NCBI RefSeq assembly: GCF_002135435.1
Contig: NZ_NEGK01000007.1
Location: 181,780-245,779 of the forward strand
Source of the DNA: Acinetobacter sp. ANC 3813
GTDB lineage: Bacteria > Pseudomonadota > Gammaproteobacteria > Pseudomonadales > Moraxellaceae
Direction: 5' to 3'
DNA length: 64,000 bases
Part shown: positions 36,666 to 45,742 of the stretch, one piece after another
How the letters are laid out: each line of letters starts with the position of its first letter
Position numbering within the stretch: position 1 is the stretch's first letter
Position numbers and translations under genes: made by a program
Notes under the pieces: model-generated
Seen by the model: only the letters and a program-made list of their open reading frames with translations
Databases searched by the model: none
Told to the model about the DNA's origin: nothing

Positions 36666-39404
36666 TTATAATTGTGAGCCAATAAAGAAATGTACGCGTA
36701 TCGGATGGTTGTCGTCTGATAGACCGCTGGCAACATCTATACGGATCGGGCCAATGGGTGATGCCCAGCGTATACCGATACCCGCGCCATAGGCGGTATC
36801 GGTATTAAAGTCTTTATCGTAGGCGTTACCAAAGTCACTGAACACTGCAGCGCGCCAACCCTCTTTAAATTGATAGTTATATTCTAATGAACCAATTGCC
36901 AGCGCTTGACCGCCAACTTTAAAGCCGTTTTCTTCGGCGGCTAGGCTCTTATAGTCAAAGCCGCGGATACTTTGGTCGCCGCCCGTAAAGAACCGCAGGT
37001 TATAAGGCACATTATTAAAATCATTGGTAAAAATATAAGCTAGATCACTGCGTCCAACAAATTGATGATTGTCATTTTCGCCCAGTGAATACATAAAGCG
37101 CCAGCCAGCATTAACAATGGCCATATCTGCATCAGACAATAAGCTTTCAGAACCTAATTCAATTTTATAGGTTTGCTTAAAACCTTTGCTGGGGTTAATG
37201 CGTTTGTCGCTTACTGTGCGAGATGCTTCATAGCCAAACAATAATGACTGCTGCTGACTGTTGCTGTTCACTAAGAATGCATCTGGAATTTCGTCAGAAG
37301 CAATGGCGCCATCTTGCGTAATCCGATCTAGGCGGTAACGCATGCCAAAAGTATGCTGCCAGCTGCCACGCGGATTTTTAATGACACGGTCGGCACCAGC
37401 AACTGCAGATTCAATCATCAAGTTAACATTTTGCCCCACATCATCCCGCTCTTCGCGTTCATAACCGCCAACCAAACTAATAAAATCATTCAGTGGATGG
37501 TGATATGGGATATTGTAACGGCCTTCCAGAGACTGGCGGATCTGAGACAGCTCCAAGTTGGCATCAAACGTATGGCCACGCTTATTCACAATGGCGCGGC
37601 GGTATTGTCCACGCAAACGCGCGCCAGTATCTGTACCATAACCCGCACCCATTTCTGCACTGTTCAGCTTGTCGGCATTTAAAGTCACAATCACAGGAAC
37701 AACTTTGCTATCCCGCGCCTGCGCTTTAAGTAGATCCTGTTCCTGCTCTTTTGCATCCTGAGTTTTTTGCATTGTCCGCAGATTTTCATCTGCATCTTTC
37801 ACACCAGCAAATTCATCTTCATTCACAAGGTTTTGCGAAACTTCTTTATTTGATGCAACCGCTTTTTTGTCCTGCACCTGCGCTGAACTTTCTTCCAATT
37901 GATTTTGATCAACCAAGGCCTGAATATCTGGCGGCAGCTCCATTGGCTTTTCTATCGGATCTGGGCGCACAGCGTCAACTAAGGTGTAGTTAAAATAGCG
38001 TGAGTTTGTCAGGTTATTAGCCAAACCATTAACACGCCAAAAGGCATAATCCGCACCTTCTTTCCAGGTAACCAAGCTTTCTAGAATATCCCGATCCAGC
38101 GGAAATTCTGCCGCTGGGTCGCTCATGCGGAATTCTACATTGCCAAGTTTGTAACGCTCGCCTGTTTCAAAACGCAAATTTATATCTGCTGTATTTTGCG
38201 GCTGAGCAACTTTGACATCATGCAAACGCCAATAGGAATCAAAATAACCGTTATTCGTTGCTGCGTCATTAATACGGGTTTTAGTTCCCTCATATGCGCC
38301 ATGATTCAAAATATCGCCAACATCCTGATCTGGCAAAACACGGATAACTTGAAACTGTGCCTGCTCTGCGCCTGCACCGCTGAACTCTACATTGTGTTCA
38401 TTAATCAGCACTGGCTGATTTGGTGTTACGGTTACGCTGACTTTATTGTCACTGGCTTTTTCAAACTTAAACTCAGCATTATAGAACCCAACAGCCTGAG
38501 CAGCCTGATTAGACAAGGTTCTAAGCTGCGGCAGTGCCGATGGAAAATCACTATATGATTCCACCGTAAAACTGGACAATTTGCCTTTAATATTAGCTTT
38601 TAAATTTTCCAGTGCGGCAGCATATGCTTTATTGCTCGCCTCACTGTTATTGGCTGTCTCGGTAAAAGTAACATCTGCCGTAATACGCGGCACTTTTGCA
38701 GTGTTTATTTCACGTGGCGGACGAATCTTATAAAGCATACGCTTAAAGAAGTTCGGTTCTTTGTCTATATCTATTTGCTCTTCAGGAAAAGCTGTACTCA
38801 GCGCACTGGACTGATCATTCTGCGCAACCTGAATCTCGCTATCTGCGCGAATACTGCTCATCAGCTGATCAATGTTGACTGGCGCCTGATTAATCTGAGC
38901 CAATTCCTGCTGGGTAATATCTGCAACGGTATTTTCAGTATTTTGCTCAGCACGGTAGTTTTGCGCTTCGCGCTTGGCCTCTTCGGCGACCTTCAAAATT
39001 TCATTGGCCATCGTCTGATCAATTGGTTCAACTGGCAGGTCTTGTAAATCTTCAAATTCAATCGGCTTAAAAGCTTCCATCGGTGCGGCAGGCTGCATTT
39101 GCTGCTGAAGCATTTGCTCACTATCAAGCTGTGCTTCAATATTTTGAACCGATTCGATTTTCTGTTCGAGTTCTGTACTATTTAGATTTTGTTTGACAGC
39201 TTCGCTCTTGAGCTGCTCAATCATCTCTGCTTGAGTAGCGTCTGCAACAGGCGTATTTTTATCATCTGCATGCGCAGTATTTTGCTGTGCGAGCAGCATT
39301 AAAAAGATGCTCAGCCACAAGCTTTTATTGCTATGATGCCTATATGTATGATGACTCATACTTAAGTGAAGCATTGTCTTTTTAAAATTTATTTTTGCAG
39401 GCAT
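36666..39404 (-). CDS. tamA: Omp85-family translocation module outer-membrane subunit TamA
   Basis: The 912-aa product has POTRA-like repeats followed by a C-terminal Omp85 barrel (LRTMQKTQDAKEQEQDLLKA, later RFFTGGDQSIRGFDY and WASPIGPIRIDVA). It is far longer than E. coli TamA (577). A signal-like LSIFLMLLAQQNTAHA is preceded by about 30 residues and followed by about 200 Gln/Glu/Ala-rich, coiled-coil-like residues before the POTRA region. A second low-complexity insert lies between POTRA and barrel. The start could be the ATG at 39404 (used) or MSHH at 39359; neither has a strong Shine-Dalgarno sequence. Confidence 0.9.
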   Translation of the reverse strand: MPAKINFKKTMLHLSMSHHTYRHHSNKSLWLSIFLMLLAQQNTAHADDKNTPVADATQAEMIEQLKSEAVKQNLNSTELEQKIESVQNIEAQLDSEQMLQQQMQPAAPMEAFKPIEFEDLQDLPVEPIDQTMANEILKVAEEAKREAQNYRAEQNTENTVADITQQELAQINQAPVNIDQLMSSIRADSEIQVAQNDQSSALSTAFPEEQIDIDKEPNFFKRMLYKIRPPREINTAKVPRITADVTFTETANNSEASNKAYAAALENLKANIKGKLSSFTVESYSDFPSALPQLRTLSNQAAQAVGFYNAEFKFEKASDNKVSVTVTPNQPVLINEHNVEFSGAGAEQAQFQVIRVLPDQDVGDILNHGAYEGTKTRINDAATNNGYFDSYWRLHDVKVAQPQNTADINLRFETGERYKLGNVEFRMSDPAAEFPLDRDILESLVTWKEGADYAFWRVNGLANNLTNSRYFNYTLVDAVRPDPIEKPMELPPDIQALVDQNQLEESSAQVQDKKAVASNKEVSQNLVNEDEFAGVKDADENLRTMQKTQDAKEQEQDLLKAQARDSKVVPVIVTLNADKLNSAEMGAGYGTDTGARLRGQYRRAIVNKRGHTFDANLELSQIRQSLEGRYNIPYHHPLNDFISLVGGYEREERDDVGQNVNLMIESAVAGADRVIKNPRGSWQHTFGMRYRLDRITQDGAIASDEIPDAFLVNSNSQQQSLLFGYEASRTVSDKRINPSKGFKQTYKIELGSESLLSDADMAIVNAGWRFMYSLGENDNHQFVGRSDLAYIFTNDFNNVPYNLRFFTGGDQSIRGFDYKSLAAEENGFKVGGQALAIGSLEYNYQFKEGWRAAVFSDFGNAYDKDFNTDTAYGAGIGIRWASPIGPIRIDVASGLSDDNHPIRVHFFIGSQL

Positions 39405-39585
39405 AGCAAACTCTAAAGAAATTCTTTATGTAATGGACTATTTAACCAACGCATTATGAGCTAAAGAACTTATATCTATTGGTTTTTAACCATTCCCTAG
39501 GCTAAAAAGTATCTTACATGATTTTTTTCGAAGTTTTACCAAACAATCACATTTCTTAATAAAACTTAATCGCAGTACACATCAT

Positions 39586-40905
39586 ATGAAGAACAGTGAA
39601 CATCTGCTCGCGACACGCCGTTTTCTGCCTATGTTTCTGACCCAATTTTTTGGGGCATTGAACGACAACGTTTATAAGCAGGCGCTGCTTCTGGTCATCA
39701 CCTATGGATGGATTCAGCAGCAAGCCGCAAGCATCAGCACACTAAACAATTTAGCCGCGCTGCTGTTTATTTTACCTTACTTTATTTTCTCTGCGACGGC
39801 TGGACAGCTGGCAGACAAATATGAACGTTCACAGCTTGTACGAATACTAAAAATTTCTGAAATTATCATCATGCTGATTGGCAGCGCAGGCTTTTTGCTG
39901 GGTAACTTATGGCTGCTGCTGCTGGCCTTATTTATGATGGGTACACATTCAACCTTCTTTGGCCCAATCAAATATGCCATTTTGCCTGAAATCTTAAAAC
40001 CCAATGAACTGATGTCTGGCAACGCGCTATTCCAATCAGGCACATCTATGGCAATTCTGATCGGTATGATCTTAGGCGGTGCAGTAATTTCCTCTTCGGA
40101 AGGCAATTTGCTTTGGATTAGCATTACGGTTTTGACTATTGCCGTTTTAGGCTATTTTTCCAGTAAATTTATTATTAAACAGCAAGTCACTGCGCCAGAT
40201 TTAAAAATAGACTGGAACTTTTTCCGCACCAGTTTTCAAACCTTAAAATATGCCAAAAGCTTGCCGCTGGTTTTTACCATTTTATTGGGCAACTCATGGT
40301 ACTGGTTCTACGGTGCAACTTACTTAACGCAAATTCCGCAATTAACACAGCAAAATCTGCATGCCTCAGAAAATGTGGTTAGCCTTCTGCTGACTTTTTT
40401 CTCGGTCGGTATTGGCGTCGGCTCCTTACTTTGCCGCAGAATCGGCGGCACTGAAGTCAACATTAAAATGGTCCCATTTGGCGCCATTGGCCTTACCGTT
40501 TTTGCATTTTATTTGGCTGCAAGCCTCGCATTTGTACCAGAGCAAAGCGGAAAACTCTTAGGACTCTATGAATTCTTTCATGGCGGCTGGAGCTATTACC
40601 ACGTGATGTTTGCTGTGACTTTGCTGGGTATTAGCGGCGGTTTTTATATTGTCCCGCTGTATGCTATGATGCAGGCTTTTTCTCCCCGCTCACACCGTGC
40701 GCGTGTCGTTGCTGCCAACAACATTTTGAATGCCGTTTTCATGGTATCTTCTGCTATATTCTCAATCATCATCTTAAGTTTATTGAAGATTGATATTAAA
40801 ATTTTGTTCAGCATCACTGCAATTTTAAGCGCGATTTTCAGCTTTTGGCTGCTGCGCCGTTTAAAACCAATGCTGAACTCTGCGCAAGTTTCACTGGAGG
40901 ATTAA
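39586..40905 (+). CDS. lplT: MFS transporter, lysophospholipid transporter LplT-like
   Basis: A 439-aa MFS protein. The motifs LTQFFGALNDNVYKQALL and GTHSTFFGPIKYAILPEIL are diagnostic of LplT and of the MFS half of Aas-type fusions. It would flip lysophospholipids across the inner membrane for re-acylation. It is longer than E. coli LplT (397). The acyltransferase/ACP-synthetase (Aas) partner is not adjacent; coq7 follows after 4 bases. Confidence 0.85.
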   Translation: MKNSEHLLATRRFLPMFLTQFFGALNDNVYKQALLLVITYGWIQQQAASISTLNNLAALLFILPYFIFSATAGQLADKYERSQLVRILKISEIIIMLIGSAGFLLGNLWLLLLALFMMGTHSTFFGPIKYAILPEILKPNELMSGNALFQSGTSMAILIGMILGGAVISSSEGNLLWISITVLTIAVLGYFSSKFIIKQQVTAPDLKIDWNFFRTSFQTLKYAKSLPLVFTILLGNSWYWFYGATYLTQIPQLTQQNLHASENVVSLLLTFFSVGIGVGSLLCRRIGGTEVNIKMVPFGAIGLTVFAFYLAASLAFVPEQSGKLLGLYEFFHGGWSYYHVMFAVTLLGISGGFYIVPLYAMMQAFSPRSHRARVVAANNILNAVFMVSSAIFSIIILSLLKIDIKILFSITAILSAIFSFWLLRRLKPMLNSAQVSLED

Positions 40906-40909
40906 TTCC

Positions 40910-41545
40910 ATGCGTCAATATACAGGCCTAGATAAGCTAATTCATTCTTTTGACCAAGCCTTAAGAAGCCTAGTACCCGGTTCCACTTCCGCGCAGCGTG
41001 AAAATCCAGGCAATCACTCTGAAGCCCAATTGGCCGTCAGTGAAGCGCGCCATGTAGCTGGTTTAATGCGCGTGAACCACAGCGGCGAAGTTTGCGCACA
41101 AGCGCTATATCACGGTCAGGCTTTAACAGCAAAACTGCCCAATGTCCGCAAGGAAATGGAACAAGCAGCGATTGAAGAGCAAGATCATTTAGCATGGTGC
41201 GAAGACCGTTTAAAAGAGCTGGATAGTGTGCCTAGTTTATTGAATCCAGTATGGTACAGCTTGTCATTTGGCATGGGCGCAATTGCGGGTATTGCAGGCG
41301 ACAAATACAGCCTCGGTTTTGTTGCGGAAACAGAACGTCAGGTCAGCATGCATTTGGAACACCACATCAGCCAGCTGCCTGAACAAGACGAACGTTCACG
41401 CAAAATTCTCGTGCAAATGAATGAAGATGAGCTGCATCACCGCGATACAGCATTAAATGCAGGCGGTGTTGATTTGCCATTGCCAGTGCGCATTGCGATG
41501 ACTGGTATTTCTAAACTCATGACCAAAACCAGTTATTATATTTAA
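40910..41545 (+). CDS. coq7: Ubiquinone biosynthesis monooxygenase Coq7
   Basis: A 211-aa di-iron hydroxylase for the C-6 hydroxylation of demethoxyubiquinone, the enzyme used in place of UbiF by Acinetobacter. The diiron ligands are in MRVNHSGEVCAQALY (E), EEQDHLAWCEDRL (EEQDH), ETERQVSMHLE and NEDELHHRDTAL (EDELHH). It begins 4 bases after the lplT-like stop, and its Shine-Dalgarno GGAGG is inside the lplT end, so it is co-transcribed and possibly coupled. Confidence 0.94.
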   Translation: MRQYTGLDKLIHSFDQALRSLVPGSTSAQRENPGNHSEAQLAVSEARHVAGLMRVNHSGEVCAQALYHGQALTAKLPNVRKEMEQAAIEEQDHLAWCEDRLKELDSVPSLLNPVWYSLSFGMGAIAGIAGDKYSLGFVAETERQVSMHLEHHISQLPEQDERSRKILVQMNEDELHHRDTALNAGGVDLPLPVRIAMTGISKLMTKTSYYI

Positions 41546-41560
41546 GTAAATTCATATATA

Positions 41561-41588
41561 AAAAGCCCGCAATGTGCGGGCTTTTTTA
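41561..41588. terminator. Bidirectional terminator after coq7
   Basis: GCCCGCA (41565-41571) and TGCGGGC (41575-41581) with a 3-nt loop, four A before and six T after, between the convergent coq7 and SDR genes. Confidence 0.85.
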
Positions 41589-41604
41589 TGCAGCGTTTTG
41601 TTTG

Positions 41605-42447
41605 CTAAGATTTCTTTTTAGATTTTTTCTTCGCAAATAGATTGAGCGCCTGCGCATAATGCGATGGAGTAATCCGCTGCACCAAATCCAAAATCTTGGC
41701 GTCATTTCCAATGAGTAGACGGGCTTTATTGGCTTTTACACCGTCCAAGATGACTTTAGCTGCCTCTTCTGGCGGTGTTTTTAAGACTTTATTAAATGAA
41801 CGGCTGGCTCGTTCAGGATTCATACCCAAAGCTCGGATACTGTCACTCATACGTGCGGCATTGGCAATATTAGTACGAATACCACCCGGATGTACCGAGG
41901 TTGCACTAACACCGCAATGTTCCATATCCAATTCTTGGCGCAAAGCTTCAGTAAATCCGCGCACTGCAAATTTTGTGGCGTTGTATGCGCTTTGCGTCGG
42001 CTGTGCAGTCAGACCAAAAAGGCTGGAGGTATTGATAATATGGCCTTCTCCGCTTTGCTTTAAATACGGCAAAAAAGCTTTGGTGCCATACACTACACCC
42101 CAAAAATTAATATTAAAAATCCATTCGAGTTCTTCATAGCTCATGCCTTCAACCGTACTGGCTAAGGCAACGCCGGCATTATTAAAAATCAGATTCACTT
42201 GACCAAATTCATTAAAGCTGCTTTCTGCCCATGCATAGACTGCTTCCCGGTCAGCAACATCCAATTTGGTTAAGCTCACTTGAACAGGATAATCTTTCAG
42301 CAAATTCAGTGTTTCCGCCAAACCTTGTTCGTTCATATCACTTAAAGCCAAATGCGCGCCTTGCTGTGCAAGCTGCAATGCCAATTGACGGCCTATGCCA
42401 GAACCTGCGCCCGTAATTGCAGCAACTTTTCCATTAAAACTTTTCAT
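41605..42447 (-). CDS. Short-chain dehydrogenase/reductase
   Basis: The ATG at 42447 gives a 280-aa classical SDR starting MKSFNGKVAAITGAGSGIGRQ with the cofactor motif TGAGSGIG. NNAGVAL and the Ser-Tyr-Lys triad (NTSSLFG, SAYNATK) are present. The C-tail is very basic (AKKKSKKKS). The upstream in-frame ATG at 42522 would add 25 residues with no SDR homology. The substrate is unknown, possibly a lipophilic alcohol or ketone. It is monocistronic. Confidence 0.85.
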   Translation of the reverse strand: MKSFNGKVAAITGAGSGIGRQLALQLAQQGAHLALSDMNEQGLAETLNLLKDYPVQVSLTKLDVADREAVYAWAESSFNEFGQVNLIFNNAGVALASTVEGMSYEELEWIFNINFWGVVYGTKAFLPYLKQSGEGHIINTSSLFGLTAQPTQSAYNATKFAVRGFTEALRQELDMEHCGVSATSVHPGGIRTNIANAARMSDSIRALGMNPERASRSFNKVLKTPPEEAAKVILDGVKANKARLLIGNDAKILDLVQRITPSHYAQALNLFAKKKSKKKS

Positions 42448-42672
42448 TTCATTTTTTCTCTGATCTGTTGCCGAAAAACGCACTGAAAGTGCATTGGGCG
42501 AGTTTTGACATGAACTTTTCAATTATGCTGATAAGAGTACAAAAGAACAGAATATGAATAAAATGATATTTAATAATGGTTCGCTATGTATAAAATTCAT
42601 ATTAAATCTTAGGTTGCCACATTAAAAAAAAGCGCTCGAACTAAATCTGAATGTATGCTGCAAACAGCCTGC

Positions 42673-43257
42673 TCAGTGATTGGATTGATGTGTTTTCTTT
42701 CTTCTTTTCCAGATTAAATAAAATAGTCTGCAAAGTACAATACAGGCAATAACAGCAATAATAGTATAAATTTCTTCATGATAAGGCAAAGTCTGCCGCC
42801 AAAAGATATGCAAGGTATGGGTTATTTTTACACCCAACATCACAATTAGCCACGCCCAAATAAAACAGGCAAGTAAATTAATCAGCACATATTTCCACAG
42901 CGGATAGCCTTTAATGCCGACTGCAATCGGTAATACAGTTCTAAAACCCCATGCAAAACGCATAACTAAAATGGTCAGAATCGGATAACGCTCAATAAAC
43001 TGACTGGCCTTTTCAAATTTTTCAGCCAGTTCAGCGCGGGTATTCAACAGCTTTTGCCCATAGCGCAGCCCAAGCTGATAATAAAACTGATCGCCAATAA
43101 ATCCACCCAGCATAGCCGCTGCAATCAAACCCCAGAAATTCATCAAATGCTGATGAACTGCGTATGCGCCCAGCATCAATACCGTTTCACCTTCAAATAA
43201 TGCGCCAGCAAATATAGCGAAGTAGCCAAAATGCTGGATCAAATCACTCCAGTTCAT
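42673..43257 (-). CDS. DedA family membrane protein
   Basis: The ATG at 43257 gives 194 aa (MNWSDLIQHFGYFAIF). An in-frame GTG at 43284 would add nine residues. The family features F.E....GA (FEGETVLMLGAYAV) and G.....YGQ (LGLRYGQKLLN), then RFAWGFRTVLPIAVG, are present with four to five TM segments and a basic tail. DedA proteins are thought to act as polyprenyl-phosphate or lipid flippases in proton-motive-force maintenance. No neighbours suggest a specific role. Confidence 0.88.
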   Translation of the reverse strand: MNWSDLIQHFGYFAIFAGALFEGETVLMLGAYAVHQHLMNFWGLIAAAMLGGFIGDQFYYQLGLRYGQKLLNTRAELAEKFEKASQFIERYPILTILVMRFAWGFRTVLPIAVGIKGYPLWKYVLINLLACFIWAWLIVMLGVKITHTLHIFWRQTLPYHEEIYTIIAVIACIVLCRLFYLIWKRRKKTHQSNH

Positions 43258-43471
43258 AGGAAATATTCTGTTTTTATTGAACACTGATCATATCATTTGT
43301 ACATTTTTGAGTACTGACAAAAAAGTAAAGAATGGTGATTAGTACTGCCTATTTATAAAGTAAACACCATAAAATGACGGTGTTTTGATTTTGATAGATT
43401 TTTTGATTCATCAACCCTATAAATCAAATGATATCAATTAGATAAGCGACATTATTGCATAAATTATAAGA

Positions 43472-43906
43472 TCAGTCGCAGCTCACAACAGGAAAATGAT
43501 GACATCCATGCTCAAAGGCAGCGTCTTGCCATATATCCAGCATTGGAATTTTCACATCTAAAGCCAAAGGCAATTTTTTCGTATTGAACTGCATCTGCTC
43601 TAGGCTGATACCGCAAGCAATGAGGTCCACATCCAGCGCAATATTATGCGATGGACGAATCCGGCCTGAAGCAGCTTCCATTTGCTTTAAATATTCCATC
43701 ATTTCATCAGGATTTAAATGGCTTCGCACCAAGCAAGCCGCATTCCAATAATCAGCTCCGATACCATCACGGCATGGAATCAAATAAATTTTGGAGAACT
43801 TAAATTCACCGAGCTGAGAAATTTGCGTAATTGCACTTTGAAAATGCTCTTTGGGCTGGCTATTGCTCGCTAGCGCTAGAGCATAAATCGTTTCGGTGAC
43901 GTTCAA
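43472..43906 (-). CDS. FolK-like (HPPK) protein, divergent
   Basis: A 144-aa protein resembling 6-hydroxymethyl-7,8-dihydropterin pyrophosphokinase, short for the family (about 160). The Mg-binding Asp pair is in ALDVDLIACG and the preceding GRIRPSH region aligns with the active-site loop. The arginine before the LDLD motif (RTLDLD in FolK) is not conserved here (NIALDVD). The start is TTG at 43906, chosen because AGGAA precedes it. It overlaps folB by 47 bases. It may be a paralogue with altered activity. Confidence 0.7.
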   Translation of the reverse strand: MNVTETIYALALASNSQPKEHFQSAITQISQLGEFKFSKIYLIPCRDGIGADYWNAACLVRSHLNPDEMMEYLKQMEAASGRIRPSHNIALDVDLIACGISLEQMQFNTKKLPLALDVKIPMLDIWQDAAFEHGCHHFPVVSCD

Positions 43907-44243
43907 GACGAATTCCTACAGAATTTGCTTGCGGGATAATGGCAGGCTTACGGATGCTAATCATAATAGATTCCACCGCAGGAAAGGTAGTAAAAAGTGC
44001 GTTAAGTACCAGTTTTGCCGCATGTTCGATCAATTTGGGCTGTGCGTCCTGAATAACTTTGGCTGAAATTTCGCAAATTTCTGCATAATTCAGGGTATCT
44101 TCCAGTTCATCGGAGTTTGAAGCCTGCTCAAGACTGGTTCGGATGGTTAAATCCAGCATTAAAGGCTGAATGATTTGCCGTTCCCAATTGAAACAGCCCA
44201 CCACCGTATCAACTTTTAAGCCTTCAATAATAATTGCGTCCAT
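43860..44243 (-). CDS. folB: Dihydroneopterin aldolase
   Basis: A 127-aa FolB that cleaves 7,8-dihydroneopterin in folate synthesis. MDAIIIEGLKVDTVVGCFNW, the LDLTIRTSL strand, TLNYAEICE and LIEHAAKLVLNAL are the family blocks (catalytic Glu and Lys are in the expected regions). The ATG at 44243 follows AAAGG at good spacing. It is the first gene of a pair with the folK-like gene, which overlaps its 3' end by 47 bases in another frame. Confidence 0.9.
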   Translation of the reverse strand: MDAIIIEGLKVDTVVGCFNWERQIIQPLMLDLTIRTSLEQASNSDELEDTLNYAEICEISAKVIQDAQPKLIEHAAKLVLNALFTTFPAVESIMISIRKPAIIPQANSVGIRLERHRNDLCSSASEQ

Positions 44244-44318
44244 ATTCAACCTTTAACACAGTGCTTAATCCCCCCAATAATAAAATCTTCTGAGTTTTAG
44301 CAACGCTTAACACAAAAG

Positions 44319-44339
44319 TCCCCCTTTATTACAGGGGGA
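44319..44339 (-). terminator. Probable terminator of the ABC1 kinase gene
   Basis: TCCCCC (44319-44324) pairs with GGGGGA (44334-44339), 9-nt loop, and the minus strand continues with CUUUUG. It lies 47 bases beyond the ABC1 kinase stop. Confidence 0.55.
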
Positions 44340-44385
44340 TTGAGGACAATTTATAACAAAACTAAAATGCTAGATAACTATTTAA

Positions 44386-45684
44386 TTAATGCTTTAACAG
44401 CAAATTAGGGTCCATAGTCTGAACCATCTGCAAACGCTGATCTGCATAAATATCTGTATACGGCGCAAGGATACGCATAAAACGGTCAAAATACAGCATT
44501 TGCTTAAACAGCAGCGCAAAGTCACGCGGGAATCGGATACCGTGGCGTTCGCCTACTCCGACCATATCCATCATGATGTCATTCAGATCTGCTGGATTTG
44601 AAGTCAGCAACTCTTGCGGATCTGCAAGGAGTACACCACTGAACAGACGTTCTAAATCATCAGCCAATACTTTGGTGTCAATTTTCTTATCCGTCATGCC
44701 CATTTTCAGCATGTTTTCAGCCATTAAAGCGTAATTGGTATTTTGCAGCGCATCCATAAAGGCAATACATGCTGTCCATACTTCCGGCTTTAACTGTCCG
44801 ACAATACCAAAATCGATAAAACCAATACGGCTATCTTCCAGCAGCATCAGATTGCCTGCATGCAAGTCTGCATGGAAGCTTTCACACATCATCAAACTGC
44901 CAAACCACGTATTCATAGCAGTCACCAAGACCTGAGATGGATCTTTAGCGACTTTTTTGACCACTTCAAAATCAGTTAATGGCACGCCATAAAAGCGCTC
45001 CATGGTTAGAACACGGCGCGTAGAAAACTGATGATAAACTTTTGGAGCTGCTGCGGTTTTGTTTTGCGTCACGTTTAAATAATTGACAAAATCATCAATA
45101 TTTTGCGCTTCTTCAATAAAATCGACTTCACGCACCATGCGGGTTTTAATTTCTTCAACAATGTCCGCTAAAGAAGCAAACTTCACCTTAGGTACGGCTT
45201 TTTCTAAAATTTTGGCTGCCCAGTGCAAGACATTTAAGTCTGTATAAAGGATCGTTTCTACGCCCGGCTTCTGCACTTTTAATACAACGTTCTCACCTGT
45301 TACCAGCTTCGCCGCATGCACTTGCGCAATAGAGGCGGATGCTAGAGGTGTTTCATCAATGGAAGCAAATATTTGTGACAAGTCGCGCCCAGCAAATTCT
45401 GAAGCCAGCACCTGCTGCACATAGCTAAAAGGCAAAGATGGCGTTTGATCCAAACAGCCTTGAAATTCTTCTACATATTCGCGCGGGAATAAAGATGGTG
45501 TACTGGCAATAAACTGGCCCAGCTTAATATAAGTCGAACCGAGAGACTCAAAGGTCTCGCGCATGAGTTTTGCATTGCTCGGTTTTTCTGTCGCATATTT
45601 AATGCCGGCTTTCGCGGCGACGACTGCAGTTTCACCCATACGGGCAACCGAACGGAATCCATCAAGCCAAATATTGTTTTTCAT
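44386..45684 (-). CDS. ABC1/AarF (UbiB-like) atypical kinase
   Basis: A 432-aa member of the ABC1/ADCK/UbiB family. The family motifs are the KxGQ motif (YIKLGQFIAS), the alanine-rich loop (LASASIAQVHAAK, replacing the P-loop), VLKVQKPGV (catalytic Lys), ESFHADLHAGNLM (HxD catalytic) and GFIDFG (DFG-like metal site). It lacks the extra C-terminal TM pair typical of UbiB (about 530 aa), so it may be a paralogue rather than UbiB itself. Its role is probably in quinone or lipid metabolism. Confidence 0.88.
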   Translation of the reverse strand: MKNNIWLDGFRSVARMGETAVVAAKAGIKYATEKPSNAKLMRETFESLGSTYIKLGQFIASTPSLFPREYVEEFQGCLDQTPSLPFSYVQQVLASEFAGRDLSQIFASIDETPLASASIAQVHAAKLVTGENVVLKVQKPGVETILYTDLNVLHWAAKILEKAVPKVKFASLADIVEEIKTRMVREVDFIEEAQNIDDFVNYLNVTQNKTAAAPKVYHQFSTRRVLTMERFYGVPLTDFEVVKKVAKDPSQVLVTAMNTWFGSLMMCESFHADLHAGNLMLLEDSRIGFIDFGIVGQLKPEVWTACIAFMDALQNTNYALMAENMLKMGMTDKKIDTKVLADDLERLFSGVLLADPQELLTSNPADLNDIMMDMVGVGERHGIRFPRDFALLFKQMLYFDRFMRILAPYTDIYADQRLQMVQTMDPNLLLKH

Positions 45685-45742
45685 AATGTCTGAGGAAAAT
45701 TAATTTGTAGTGAGTGTAGCAAAATTTCAATCCTTTGCAGGA

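Noticed and set aside
43258..43284. GTG start for the DedA protein
   Set aside because: It adds a polar nonapeptide not typical of DedA; the ATG at 43257 gives the expected start before the first hydrophobic stretch.
43362..43385. AAACACC/GGTGTTT hairpin as terminator of the folB-folK pair
   Set aside because: Short, AT-rich stem with a 10-nt loop and poor U tract, about 90 bases past the stop; too weak to call.
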